Positions 1 to 7,705 of a stretch of 63,399 bases of DNA are shown piece by piece (the stretch's first letter is position 1; every line of letters begins with the position of its first letter). Where the stretch lies: the NCBI GenBank assembly GCA_030524455.1, contig JAUNGT010000015.1, positions 1 to 63,399 on the forward strand. The letters are read 5' to 3'. A program made the translations under genes and the position numbers. Source of the stretch: Eubacteriales bacterium (GTDB taxonomy: Bacteria > Bacillota > Clostridia > Lachnospirales > Lachnospiraceae). Under the pieces are notes generated by a model. The model saw only the letters and a program-made list of their open reading frames with translations, ran no database searches and was not told the DNA's origin.

Positions 1-41
1 CACAACAAAAGCCCCATCCCTCAGTGGTTGAGAGATGGGGC
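1..41 (-). terminator. Intrinsic terminator closing the ABC-exporter operon
   Basis: Read on the minus strand, positions 41 to 11 form a 12-bp stem with one mismatch around a 7-nt loop (stem GCCCCATC..GATGGGGC), followed by a T-rich run TTTTGTTGTG at 10-1. It lies 31 bases past the stop of the secreted-protein gene, so it probably ends that transcript. Confidence 0.8.
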
Positions 42-71
42 AAACTATTTACGCTCTGGCTGTCCACCTTC

Positions 72-941
72 TTAACCTCGCCAATCAGGATTTTGCTGAT
101 AAGCCGGTTCAGTACGGACTTCGCTTTCCTGTGCGTCCTCGAATATCTCTTTCTCCAACTGTTTTGCCGCACTTGCATTATCACTATCAGTGCCGCGATT
201 TCTCAATACTTTATCCACTCTTTGTCTCGCTAATTGAAATACCGTATCTTCGACCCACAAATGAATGATCCGGGGGCCTTCCTCCGTATCTGTGATATCC
301 GCAATAAACCAATTTCCTGAAACTTGTTCATGTCCTTCCGACTGTATATTTTGAATTAACTGAAATACTACTTCTCTGACACTTTTCTCAATCGTCCTTA
401 CCGCTTTGATTTTTACTTCGCTTTCGCAATCTATCTCATCATGCGGTTGAGGCACAACAGTCTGATATATCCAGGTCTGCTGCAGCAGCATATTTTCCCG
501 TCGTTCCTGATTATCCAGATTATATACATCGGATAAATCCGGCATTGTTTTTGTGCTGTAGCTTTTTTCAAAAACAGCTGCAAATTCATTTAACAGGTTC
601 AAATCGTCCTGTCTCACTTTTACAATCCGGGCAGTATGATCATTCATAACCTCTGACATCCTGCTTCCGATTTTCTTATCGTATTCCCGATCCATTTCCC
701 TGACCGTTTTCTCCAATTCAAATGTGTGATCTTTATCATAATGACAAGCCGCCTTCTTCTCTGACGCATTGCCCGGTATCACCTCCACGGTAACCGGATC
801 CGTGTATTCCACATATCCTTTATCCGCTTCCTTCACCTTCGATTTTAATTCTACTGCCAATACGTTTTTCGGAAACGCCATGCACATCATGATCAAAAAT
901 ATTGCCATTGACAAATGAAAACTGTTTTTTTTCGCAGACAC
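72..941 (-). CDS. Secreted protein of unknown function, last gene of ABC operon
   Basis: A 289-residue protein I do not recognise. I chose the GTG at 941 because it has GAGGAGG 7-8 bases upstream and gives a clean signal peptide: a short basic N-terminus, a hydrophobic core (about residues 10-25, MAIFLIMMCMAF) and a likely cleavage site after VLA. A longer reading from GTG at 998 is open, but it would put 19 polar residues in front of the signal peptide. The mature part is charged and probably mostly helical, with no transmembrane segment after the signal and no motif I can name. Only two cysteines are evident (in AACHYD and IDCESE), so a disulfide is possible. It follows the ABC exporter genes on the same strand, so it may be a secreted or surface partner of that transporter. 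Confidence 0.6.
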   Translation of the reverse strand: MSAKKNSFHLSMAIFLIMMCMAFPKNVLAVELKSKVKEADKGYVEYTDPVTVEVIPGNASEKKAACHYDKDHTFELEKTVREMDREYDKKIGSRMSEVMNDHTARIVKVRQDDLNLLNEFAAVFEKSYSTKTMPDLSDVYNLDNQERRENMLLQQTWIYQTVVPQPHDEIDCESEVKIKAVRTIEKSVREVVFQLIQNIQSEGHEQVSGNWFIADITDTEEGPRIIHLWVEDTVFQLARQRVDKVLRNRGTDSDNASAAKQLEKEIFEDAQESEVRTEPAYQQNPDWRG

Positions 942-1045
942 GTCCACTACCTCCTCAAACGAAATCAGCCTTTTATATTTCCGAGTTAAAATTCGCACAA
1001 TCTCCTTATACTCTTGACGAATATGAGGTTATTATTCATATCCGT

Positions 1046-1210
1046 TCAGCCCTCTGAAAAAGAGAAAAATTCGTCCAAAAATGTTTCCGCAGAATGAACC
1101 CGACTTTCTTCTTTTGGCGTCTGCGCGAACCGGATTCCCAAAATCCAACCGGCAATTCCTATTGCTGCAATGATTGCGATGATTGAAATTATAAAGGTTT
1201 TTTTCTTCAT
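1046..1210 (-). CDS. 54-residue single-pass membrane peptide
   Basis: A short ORF reading from ATG at 1210 to TGA at 1046. The peptide starts MKKK, has one hydrophobic segment at about residues 5-28 (IISIIAIIAAIGIAGWILGI) and ends with a short acidic tail (EETFLDEFF-like, finishing FSEG). A purine-rich stretch (GGGAGATTTGGGG) precedes the ATG. It begins 27 bases after the ABC ATPase stop and ends about 100 bases before the secreted-protein gene, so it sits inside the operon. A 72-codon ORF in another frame overlaps it but encodes a Cys/Arg/Asn-rich product with no plausible fold. Function unknown; by position it could be a small transporter subunit or immunity peptide. Confidence 0.5.
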   Translation of the reverse strand: MKKKTFIISIIAIIAAIGIAGWILGIRFAQTPKEESRVHSAETFLDEFFSFSEG

Positions 1211-1237
1211 ATATTTTTACCCCAAATCTCCCGTACT

Positions 1238-1912
1238 CTATGTCCTGCATTCGTGGGAATCAGAATCCGCCGTCCGGCATGCCGCAGGCCGGAGCCTGCC
1301 CGCGTCCATTTCATACACAGCATCACACAATATCTCGATGTCATCCCGGTTATGGCTTGCCAGGATAATTAATCTGCCCTCTCTTTTCCATTGCAAAAGC
1401 AGGCTGCGGATCTCGGCCGCCCCCTTTTCGTCCAAACCGTTCATGGGCTCATCCAGCAGTAAAAGCTCCGGCTCCTCCATCAGCGCCTGCGCAAGAGCCA
1501 GCCGCTGCCTCATTCCGAGGGAATATTTGGAGACAGCCTTTTTGTCATCCGCATTCAGCCCCATTTGGTTCATCACATTTCTCAGCTTTTTCTTATCCGG
1601 TCTGTTGCGAATCCCATACAGATATTTCAAATTGTTCAATCCGCTCACATTCCCCAAAAAGGCCGGCTCTTCAATGATAATCCCCGCCCGGTTCAGCAAT
1701 TCCCCGTCTTTTTTTCGCACCCCGTCAATCCATATTTCTCCCTCTGTCGGAATCAGAAAACCACAGATACATTTGAGCAGAACCGTTTTTCCCGATCCGT
1801 TTCTTCCAACCAATCCGTATATTTTCCCCGCTTCAAAGGAACAGCTTATTCCGTTCAGCACAGGATATCCCCGGAACTTTTTGTGCAATCCCTTCACTTC
1901 AATCCGATCCAT
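1238..1912 (-). CDS. ABC transporter ATP-binding protein (BcrA/antibiotic-exporter type)
   Basis: A 224-residue ATPase subunit that powers the membrane proteins encoded just upstream. Visible motifs are Walker A GRNGSGKT at about 36-43, a signature loop YSLGMRQRL (the SLGMRQ variant typical of BcrA/LanF-type exporters), Walker B LLLLDEPMNGLD, and the switch His in ASHN. It has the usual compact length for this group. The start ATG at 1912 has GGGAGGATTGAG directly upstream and begins one base after the stop of the 271-residue permease, so translation is probably coupled. The nearby GHKL/LytTR two-component genes suggest control in response to a peptide or envelope signal. The substrate is unknown. 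Confidence 0.9.
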   Translation of the reverse strand: MDRIEVKGLHKKFRGYPVLNGISCSFEAGKIYGLVGRNGSGKTVLLKCICGFLIPTEGEIWIDGVRKKDGELLNRAGIIIEEPAFLGNVSGLNNLKYLYGIRNRPDKKKLRNVMNQMGLNADDKKAVSKYSLGMRQRLALAQALMEEPELLLLDEPMNGLDEKGAAEIRSLLLQWKREGRLIILASHNRDDIEILCDAVYEMDAGRLRPAACRTADSDSHECRT

Positions 1913-1913
1913 C

Positions 1914-2729
1914 TCAATCCTCCCTCGTCCATGTAAGATCCGCTTTCCGATAAATCCTTCCCCACAGCACCGGCAAAAGCAGCTCCCCGATTATCAAAAA
2001 TACCAGAACATACGGCAGCGTCACCTGATATCCGGCGTTCGTCCCGATCCGATCCAGGTTCAGCCACGAATACGGGGACAGATAGAGAACCTCCGGCATT
2101 CCCCTGGAAAGGTTGCGTTCCACCACAATGTACATTGCCAGCCCGAACACCACCCCCGTTCCCACCGCCCTCGCTCCCAGCAATCCCGTGGCGGCAATCA
2201 CCTCCGCCGTCAGGATATTCAGGGAAATGCTGACAAATGCGAGCAAAAGCAGTGCTTCCACAGGAGTATACGAAGTCATAAGCCTATACGGAAAGACGGC
2301 CAGACTGTCATACTCGGATGAAACGTTTGTCATCGCAAGCGTATATAACAGTCTCCCCCAATCCCAGCTCCACTCCATGCCGCGGGATGCCAGAAAGAAA
2401 ACGCTCAACCCCGTTTCCAGAAAAAACAGCGCTGCCGAGCTGAACACAATATATCCAAGCATTTTCCGAAACCATCTTTTTCTCCCGAGACGGATCATGC
2501 GGTACATTTCATGATACCTCAGGAACGGGGCATCGGAGAAAAAGAAAATCACGCAAAGCTGCCAGACCATCGCAAAAAACGGATTGGTAAAATAAAAAAC
2601 ACATATCCACGGCGATGCCGGCCACCCGATATCCGCGGAAAATTCCCGGGTCGGCACAGAAAACCAGAGCAGCATCATGACCTGCACCAGCAAAACAATC
2701 GCCGTTTTTCTGGAAAAGAATCTAATCAT
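1914..2729 (-). CDS. ABC-2-type membrane permease subunit (intact)
   Basis: A 271-residue integral membrane protein with about six hydrophobic segments. The N-terminal one (about residues 9-24) is followed by a large loop, then segments near 45-65, 95-120, 160-185, 185-205 and 235-255. It has no ATPase motif. It overlaps the end of the broken upstream permease by 8 bases and is followed one base later by the ATPase gene, the layout of a BcrAB/LanFEG-type exporter with two different permeases. I infer it forms the membrane channel with that ATPase. With the partner permease interrupted, this subunit may work alone or the transporter may be inactive. Confidence 0.8.
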   Translation of the reverse strand: MIRFFSRKTAIVLLVQVMMLLWFSVPTREFSADIGWPASPWICVFYFTNPFFAMVWQLCVIFFFSDAPFLRYHEMYRMIRLGRKRWFRKMLGYIVFSSAALFFLETGLSVFFLASRGMEWSWDWGRLLYTLAMTNVSSEYDSLAVFPYRLMTSYTPVEALLLLAFVSISLNILTAEVIAATGLLGARAVGTGVVFGLAMYIVVERNLSRGMPEVLYLSPYSWLNLDRIGTNAGYQVTLPYVLVFLIIGELLLPVLWGRIYRKADLTWTRED

Positions 2730-3507
2730 TCCGAATCACCTTTTCCACCTTTCTCCGTATGAATATGCCCAGAAGCACAAAGGCTGCGATCCCCGCTCCC
2801 ACCGCAAAATACGGAAACGAAGTCCCCCATATATATGCGTTATCGGTAAAATTAAAGTAACTGAGCAAGGTCAAATCTGATACATGTGTATATAGCAGCA
2901 AATATTGAAAAAAGAAGAGGAGCAGTGTCGGGGATATCCAGATCAGCAGCCGGTTTTTCTCATACAATGACAGATACGCTGCCGACAGATTCAGGATTCC
3001 AAGAAGGATCCCCTCCTCCAGGCAATGGCAAAGTACAAGCAGGAGATAGTTTTACCTCCCAATCAGATATTGTGACGCCCAATTTCCGTCCCCTGCGATA
3101 TTGGAAATTCCCGCATGACTGCTCCAGGGCAGCCATCGGCTTACGACGATAACAAACAGCAGATTCCCTGCACAGAGAATAACCGCCGGCGTCAGAAAAA
3201 TCACCGTTGTCTTTGCCCAGGCATAGGCTTTCAGCTTTCCCCGTATCACGCTCTGCCGGTAAAATTTATTCTCCATATCCTCCTCCAGCATCGCAGCACA
3301 CGGAACCGCCGTAAAGAAAAAGACCAGAATCGAACTCATGCTGTACTTAATCTGATGAAATACATACAAAACATCCAAATACATTTCCGACAGTTCCAGC
3401 ATAACCACAAATCCGATCCCAAAGACGCCGAGCGTACACAGATAAAGCCTTTTCGTTTCAATCGTCCTTACAACATCCATTTTCAGATAGTGAAAAAACA
3501 ATCTCAT
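2722..3507 (-). pseudogene. Second ABC permease, broken by an in-frame TAA
   Basis: One reading frame runs from ATG at 3507 (GATGAGGTAAA upstream) to the stop at 2722, except for a single TAA at 3052-3054. Before the stop are 151 codons. After it, the same frame continues for 109 codons (28 to the next possible start and 81 beyond) without any shift. Total length would be 261 codons, close to the 271 of the intact permease that follows. Hydrophobic segments lie on both sides of the stop, and the residues right after it (NYLLLVLCHCLEEGILLGI) continue a membrane helix. This is best read as a recent nonsense mutation. A restart at the TTG at 2967 would yield only the last two helices. The parent protein would have been the partner permease of a three-gene exporter. 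Confidence 0.8.
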
Positions 3508-3641
3508 TTTACCTCATCCCCCGTGACGGCATTCACAATGATCTGAATCCGTCCTGTCCCTTCCTCTGCGTTTGACGTTCCCTCCAGCACCCATACCGGA
3601 AAGACCGGAAAACTGTTTTTTCCGCTGTGGACATCTGCCAT
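3504..3641 (-). CDS. 45-residue ORF, probable remnant of a longer secreted protein
   Basis: The frame from ATG at 3641 to TGA at 3504 encodes 45 residues whose stop overlaps the permease start (ATGA), so it looks translationally linked. There is no clear ribosome site. The peptide reads like a C-terminal end, with VFPVWVLEG followed by IQIIVNAVTGDEV, a pattern common at the ends of PepSY/YycI-like extracellular proteins. The frame stays open upstream for only about a dozen codons before a TAA. I infer that the 5' part of a larger gene was lost here. It could instead be a genuine small first gene of the operon. Confidence 0.35.
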   Translation of the reverse strand: MADVHSGKNSFPVFPVWVLEGTSNAEEGTGRIQIIVNAVTGDEVK

Positions 3642-3679
3642 ATAATACAGCGCCGCGGTAGATATACTCTTGTTATTTT

Positions 3680-3709
3680 ACTATACCACAACTTTTCTCT
3701 TTTTTTCAA
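3680..3709 (-). promoter_or_regulatory. Putative promoter of the ABC-exporter operon
   Basis: On the minus strand TTGAAA (3709-3704) and TATAGT (3685-3680) are 18 bases apart, placing the start of transcription about 30 bases before the 45-residue ORF. It lies back to back with the promoter of the sensor kinase. Confidence 0.5.
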
Positions 3710-3758
3710 AAAATCCCCCAACGTATCAAAATTCGCCCTGAACGTAACGCTTCATCGC

Positions 3759-3787
3759 TTTACGACTTTTTGTAATTATGATACAAT
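3759..3787 (+). promoter_or_regulatory. Putative promoter of the GHKL/LytTR two-component operon
   Basis: TTTACG (3759-3764) and TACAAT (3782-3787) are 17 bases apart, followed 23 bases later by the kinase ATG with GGGAGG in between. The -35 match is weak, so an activator may help. Confidence 0.5.
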
Positions 3788-3810
3788 AAGTGCAGTCGGG
3801 GAGGATTCCC

Positions 3811-5130
3811 ATGAGCTTATCTATGTTTGTGACAAACATCATCGCGATTATCATGATGGCTTATAGTATTATTCAGCTTTTGCCGCGTGTTTCCAGAAGG
3901 CTGCGCATTGTGCTTTGGCTCTATATTCCGCTTGCAGGATCTGTAACCGGGATCTTGTTTTCCTTTTTTTCCACGCCATTTTTCCTGCTGGGGATTTTGC
4001 TGATCCTGTTTTTTTCTGAGCGCAGCTTCCGTATCTGGAACATGTCTGCCGCCCTGCTGGGGTGGATGTGGTGTGTCCTTTCCAGCTACATCGGTTCTTT
4101 CCTGGTGAGCCTGATGGGCTATCGCTACGAGCAAACTCAGGCATCAAACTGGCAGCCCTGGCTTCTGATTGCCATTGCCCTTCCCTTTACCTGTATCCCT
4201 TCTGCCCTGGCCGGAAAATGGCTGCGCCGAAAACTGCACGCGAATCCGGATTTTGTGCCGCTTCCGGTGCTTCGTCTGTTTTTTGCGGACGTTGCTGTAT
4301 GTGCCGGTATTTTTCTTTTGAATATCATATATGGATATACCCTGGGATTTCCCCCCACCGTTTTGATCCTGAGCTTTCTCCTTTTTTCCGCCTTTGCCTT
4401 CGTCCATCTCTTTTTATATCGGAATCTCTACCGGACGACACAGGAAAATCAACGTCTGGCGCTTCAGGCACAGGCCCGGCAGTCCCTCACGGAATACACC
4501 CGGCGACTGGAATGCCATTATCAGGAAATGCGCCGTTTCCGGCATGATTATATGAACCTGCTCTCCACCTTAAGCGGATATATCCAGGCGCGTGACTGGG
4601 AGCTTCTGGAGCATTTTTTTCAGACGAATCTTATGGGCGCCGGGCATTCCCTGTCCGGAAAGGATGCGCAGATCGGCAGGCTGTCCCTTATAAAGGTGCT
4701 GGAAATCAAGGGGATTTTGTATGTCAAAATCGTGGAAGCTCTCAATGACGGCCTTTTCCTGACGCTCGAGATCACGGACGAAATCTCCTGTATCGATATG
4801 GATCCGATGTCCCTGTCCCGCCTCCTCGGCATTTACCTGGATAACGCGCTGGAGGCTGCCAGGGCAAGCCGGGAAAAAGAGCTCAAGCTGATTATTTATC
4901 AAAAAAACGACTGCATTGTTTTTCATATAGAAAATACGACGCCGCCGCTTCCTGCGCCGTTATCCCAGCTTTCCCGGGAAGGCGTTTCAGGCAAAGAAAA
5001 TCACAGCGGCCTCGGACTTTACACGGCCCGGCAGATCATTGACAGCTGTCAGAATCTGTCTGTTTCCACGGAATACAGGGATCATCTGTTTCAGCAAATA
5101 CTGACGATTTCTCATGGAGGTTGTAAATGA
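3811..5130 (+). CDS. GHKL-family sensor histidine kinase (AgrC/ComD-like)
   Basis: A 439-residue membrane sensor that should phosphorylate the LytTR regulator encoded next. I chose ATG 3811 (GGGGAGGATTCCC upstream) over an upstream in-frame GTG. The first half, about residues 1-210, holds about six transmembrane segments. The H-box FRHDYMN has its phospho-accepting His at about residue 245. The HATPase part shows the N-box LGIYLDNALEAA and the G-box HSGLGLYTARQ, typical of the AgrC/HPK10 class, which often senses peptides. Its stop overlaps the regulator start by 4 bases. It lies divergent from the exporter operon, the usual arrangement for a peptide-sensing system controlling its transporter. 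Confidence 0.9.
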   Translation: MSLSMFVTNIIAIIMMAYSIIQLLPRVSRRLRIVLWLYIPLAGSVTGILFSFFSTPFFLLGILLILFFSERSFRIWNMSAALLGWMWCVLSSYIGSFLVSLMGYRYEQTQASNWQPWLLIAIALPFTCIPSALAGKWLRRKLHANPDFVPLPVLRLFFADVAVCAGIFLLNIIYGYTLGFPPTVLILSFLLFSAFAFVHLFLYRNLYRTTQENQRLALQAQARQSLTEYTRRLECHYQEMRRFRHDYMNLLSTLSGYIQARDWELLEHFFQTNLMGAGHSLSGKDAQIGRLSLIKVLEIKGILYVKIVEALNDGLFLTLEITDEISCIDMDPMSLSRLLGIYLDNALEAARASREKELKLIIYQKNDCIVFHIENTTPPLPAPLSQLSREGVSGKENHSGLGLYTARQIIDSCQNLSVSTEYRDHLFQQILTISHGGCK

Positions 5131-5852
5131 TTCCGGTTTATTTGTGCGAAGACCAAAAAGAAGCTCTTTTGCTTTTGCAAAAGACACTGGAGAATTTTAT
5201 TCTGATAGAATGTCTCGATTTCCGGATTGCCTGCGCCGCCGCCACTCCTCAGGAGCTGCTGCAGGCTCTGCCTGCAAACGGCTGCAGCGCCGTATATTTT
5301 CTGGATATCGCCTTAAACAATACCATGAACGGCATCGAGCTTGCCTCCCAAATCCGCCGTGCCGATCCCGGTGCATACCTGATTTTCACCACCATCCATG
5401 AGGAGATGGCAATGGAAACCTTCCGGCATAAGGTCGAGGCAATGGACTTTCTGATAAAGGACTCTCCAAACTATGCGGCGCAGCTTCTGGAATGTCTGCG
5501 CCATGTCAGCCAAAAGGCCCGGCAGTCCCACCTGGCGCATAAAAAAAAGCTTCTTTTTCACCTGCCGGAACGGGAATTATATCTGTATCCCGAGGAGATT
5601 CTCTATATCCGGGCCACCGAGTCTCACCGCATCACCATCTATACAGACTTCGGCATTTATGAATGCCGTCAGACCCTGCGTGAGGCTGCCGCTTTATGGG
5701 ACGGTTTTTTCCCTTGCCACCGCTCCGTCCTCGTCAATCCCGCGCGCATCCGCTCTCTGTCAAAAACGCCCTGTCAGCTTCTCATGGAGGACGGCTCCGT
5801 CTGCCCCTGCTCCTTTCGTCAGGCCAGGGCATTGTCAAAATATTTAAAATAA
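5127..5852 (+). CDS. LytTR-family response regulator (AgrA/LytR-like)
   Basis: A 241-residue cytoplasmic transcription factor. The receiver domain (about 1-120) has the acidic pair E8-D9, the phospho-acceptor Asp60 in YFLDIAL, and the conserved Lys in FLIKD. The C-terminal LytTR DNA-binding domain (about 140-241) shows the family pattern EEILYIRATESH, CRQTLREAA, FFPCHRSVLVNPARI and a basic end. It overlaps the kinase gene by 4 bases (ATGA), so the two are coupled. By position it is the best candidate to control the divergent ABC-exporter operon and/or its own operon. Confidence 0.92.
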   Translation: MIPVYLCEDQKEALLLLQKTLENFILIECLDFRIACAAATPQELLQALPANGCSAVYFLDIALNNTMNGIELASQIRRADPGAYLIFTTIHEEMAMETFRHKVEAMDFLIKDSPNYAAQLLECLRHVSQKARQSHLAHKKKLLFHLPERELYLYPEEILYIRATESHRITIYTDFGIYECRQTLREAAALWDGFFPCHRSVLVNPARIRSLSKTPCQLLMEDGSVCPCSFRQARALSKYLK

Positions 5853-5940
5853 GCTCCCGGCATAAACCTTCCCCCATCTGCGCATACTGACACCAGACAC
5901 GGCGCAAGGTTATCCCGACGATCGGAAAGGAGCGAATGCA

Positions 5941-6141
5941 ATGAAAAAGCGAAACAAAATCCTCTCCCTGATGCTTCTTGCCGGAATGCTGGCTGTGATG
6001 GCAGCCTGCGGCGGCAGCGACAAGGGCAGGGACAAAAGCTTACAGGATATGGCAGGCACGGCGGCGAGCCAGGGCCTGCCGCCGTCCTCTTCCCAGACGG
6101 GATCTTATATCTTTTTCCAGATTTTCTTTAAAAATACATAG
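5941..6141 (+). pseudogene. Truncated lipoprotein N-terminus
   Basis: ATG 5941 has a good ribosome site (GAAAGGAG, 9 bases upstream). The first 22 or so residues are a textbook lipoprotein signal peptide (MKKRNK, hydrophobic core, lipobox AVMAAC). After about 50 residues of Gly/Ser/Gln-rich linker the frame runs into the antisense of the 3' end of the MATE gene and stops, giving only 66 codons with a tail ([10 protein letters not shown]) that is clearly the other strand of that gene. I infer that the body of a larger lipoprotein, the third gene after the kinase and regulator, was deleted. A functional very small lipoprotein is the alternative. Confidence 0.55.
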
Positions 6142-7457
6142 CCGACCAGACAAGCCGCCAGCTCCGTGATCGGAAATGCCCACCAGATCAGCGAAACGCC
6201 CATCCGGTTGTTTCGGACAAGGAGCGAAAAGCTTCCCGCCAGGGGCAGTATAAGAACAAACTGTCTGAGCAGTGAAATGACAAGCGATTCGATTCCGCCG
6301 TTCAGCGCCTGATAGATTCCCTGATACGCGATATTGATTCCTGCAAAAATAAAGCTGACAGAGATAATCCGCATTGCTCCTATAAAATACTCTCTCGACT
6401 CCCCGGCATTGAACAGCGCCGCAAACGCCCCCGGGAAGATTTCCGTGATAAGGGTTCCCAAAACCATCAGGACAATAGTATACAGGAGCCCGTATTTGAT
6501 CCCGTCCTTTATTCTCTGTTTCTTTCCCATCCCGTGCGCATACGCGATAATCGGCGTGATGGCGTCTCTGAGTCCAAAGGCCAAAAACAATCCGAACTGC
6601 TGCACCTTATAGAACAGCCCATATGCGGTCTGCGCGGAGGGGCTGAACTTTAAAATCAGATTCATGACATAAACCATGATCGACATCAGCGCCTGGGCAA
6701 TAATCGCCGGAAGTCCAATCGCATATATAACCCTTATGATTTCGGCATCCGGCTTCATATACTTTACGCCATGCTCAAATTCCTTATTCAGCTTCACATG
6801 AAACGCAAACAGCAGCACCGCCGATACCACCTGTCCGATTACGGTCGCATACGCCGCTCCCCGCACGCCCATTTCCGGAACCGGCCCCAGCCCATAGATC
6901 ATAATCGGATCGAGGATAATATTTACCACCGCTCCCACCACCTGGCCGATTGTCGAATAAAGGGAGCGTCCCGTTGCCTGCAGCAGCTTTTCAAACAAAG
7001 AAAAGAAGATGACGCCAAAGGAAAGCACGCAGCAGATTCTCAGGTAGTCGATTCCCATGGAAATGACCTGCGGCTCAATTGTCTGCGACATAATGTATTT
7101 TTTTACTCCAAAAATACCAAACAGCAGGCATATCACATAAATGAGCACGCCCAAAAACAGGCTGTTTCCGGCGACCTTCGCGGCCCTTTTATTCTCCTCC
7201 TGCCCGAGCATTCTCGCAAGATAAGCATTTGTTCCCACTCCCGTTCCGATTCCTGCGGCCACCATAAGCATCTGCACCGGGAATACCAGCGTCAGCGCGT
7301 TTAATGCCGCCTCGCTCCCCTCCCTCATGTTTCCGACAAAGGCACTGTCCACGATATTGTAAACCGCCTGCAATGCCATCGACAGAATCATCGGTACGCC
7401 CATGTGAATCATGAGCCGGTTGACCGGCATCTCCTTCATTCTGTTGTTTTCTGCCAT
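6105..7457 (-). CDS. MATE-family multidrug efflux pump
   Basis: A 450-residue, roughly 12-helix cation/drug antiporter. The start ATG at 7457 ([12 protein letters not shown]) is supported by AGGAGG 11 bases upstream and by MATE homology beginning at once ([16 protein letters not shown], then [11 protein letters not shown]). Two similar halves are visible, the second restarting near [21 protein letters not shown] proteins expel drugs or toxic metabolites using Na+ or H+ gradients; the substrate cannot be told from sequence. The gene has its own promoter and a roughly 200-base leader with two terminator hairpins and an upstream ORF, so expression is probably induced by attenuation. Its 3' end overlaps the truncated lipoprotein on the opposite strand. 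Confidence 0.92.
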   Translation of the reverse strand: MAENNRMKEMPVNRLMIHMGVPMILSMALQAVYNIVDSAFVGNMREGSEAALNALTLVFPVQMLMVAAGIGTGVGTNAYLARMLGQEENKRAAKVAGNSLFLGVLIYVICLLFGIFGVKKYIMSQTIEPQVISMGIDYLRICCVLSFGVIFFSLFEKLLQATGRSLYSTIGQVVGAVVNIILDPIMIYGLGPVPEMGVRGAAYATVIGQVVSAVLLFAFHVKLNKEFEHGVKYMKPDAEIIRVIYAIGLPAIIAQALMSIMVYVMNLILKFSPSAQTAYGLFYKVQQFGLFLAFGLRDAITPIIAYAHGMGKKQRIKDGIKYGLLYTIVLMVLGTLITEIFPGAFAALFNAGESREYFIGAMRIISVSFIFAGINIAYQGIYQALNGGIESLVISLLRQFVLILPLAGSFSLLVRNNRMGVSLIWWAFPITELAACLVGYVFLKKIWKKI

Positions 7458-7458
7458 C

Positions 7459-7599
7459 TCAATGAAATCCTCCTGTTCTTTTATAAAAAAATCCTGCAAC
7501 GCAGGATTCTCCGCCTGCGGCGGGTCGCGTAAGCGACACTCTTCCATTCCGCCGCAGTGCGATCCCGCGGAGCGTTTTTTGTGCAATCGGAAATTTCAT
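7459..7599 (-). CDS. 46-codon leader ORF upstream of the MATE gene
   Basis: An ATG at 7599, located in the loop of the large inverted repeat, opens a 46-codon frame (start [17 protein letters not shown]) that stops at 7459, one base before the MATE start codon. The product is basic and has no recognisable domain. The frame runs through the whole structured leader, including the second terminator hairpin, and the MATE ribosome site lies inside its last codons. Such a layout would let ribosomes on the leader melt the terminator or feed translation into the pump gene. No strong ribosome site precedes it (only CGGAA, within the stem), so translation is unproven. Confidence 0.45.
   Translation of the reverse strand: MKFPIAQKTLRGIALRRNGRVSLTRPAAGGESCVAGFFYKRTGGFH
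7484..7507 (-). terminator. Promoter-distal leader terminator of the MATE gene
   Basis: On the minus strand a perfect 7-bp stem (ATCCTGC / GCAGGAT) with a GTT loop at 7507-7491 is directly followed by seven T residues (7490-7484). It lies between promoter and coding region, about 27 bases before the MATE start, so it would stop most transcripts unless opened. Confidence 0.75.
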
Positions 7600-7617
7600 T
7601 TCCGATTGCACAAAAAA
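7575..7617 (-). repeat. 19-bp perfect inverted repeat in the MATE leader
   Basis: The arms 7575-7593 and 7599-7617 are perfect reverse complements of each other around a 5-base loop. The outer six pairs are T:A, so the T-run that would complete the first terminator is itself paired here. That makes this repeat a candidate anti-terminator. The leader-ORF start codon lies in the loop. Confidence 0.7.
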
Positions 7618-7659
7618 AACGAGCAGCAAAACTGGATTTACGCTAGTTTGCTACTCGTT
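7612..7659 (-). terminator. Promoter-proximal leader terminator of the MATE gene
   Basis: Minus strand 7659-7618 folds as a stem of about 15 bp with one mismatch and one bulge (AACGAGTAGCAAACT against AGTTTTGCTGCTCGTT), followed by eight T residues (7619-7612). It begins only a few bases after the predicted transcription start, giving a very early termination point. Confidence 0.7.
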
Positions 7660-7667
7660 CAGGAGTC

Positions 7668-7696
7668 ATTATATTTCCCGTTTTCCAAAAAGTCAA
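7668..7696 (-). promoter_or_regulatory. Strong sigma-A promoter of the MATE transcript
   Basis: TTGACT (7696-7691) and TATAAT (7673-7668) are exactly 17 bases apart on the minus strand, with initiation expected near 7661. Confidence 0.75.
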
Positions 7697-7705
7697 GTCA
7701 AAAAT

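Noticed and set aside
1032..1250. 72-codon minus-strand ORF overlapping the small membrane peptide
   Set aside because: The encoded Asn/Arg/Cys-rich sequence has no ribosome site or plausible fold. The alternative frame gives a clean transmembrane peptide that begins after the ATPase stop.
7510..7574. GC-rich multi-stem fold in the MATE leader as a guanidine or other known riboswitch
   Set aside because: I could not match the conserved loops of the guanidine, TPP, SAM or similar classes by eye. It is reported only as an unassigned structured leader.
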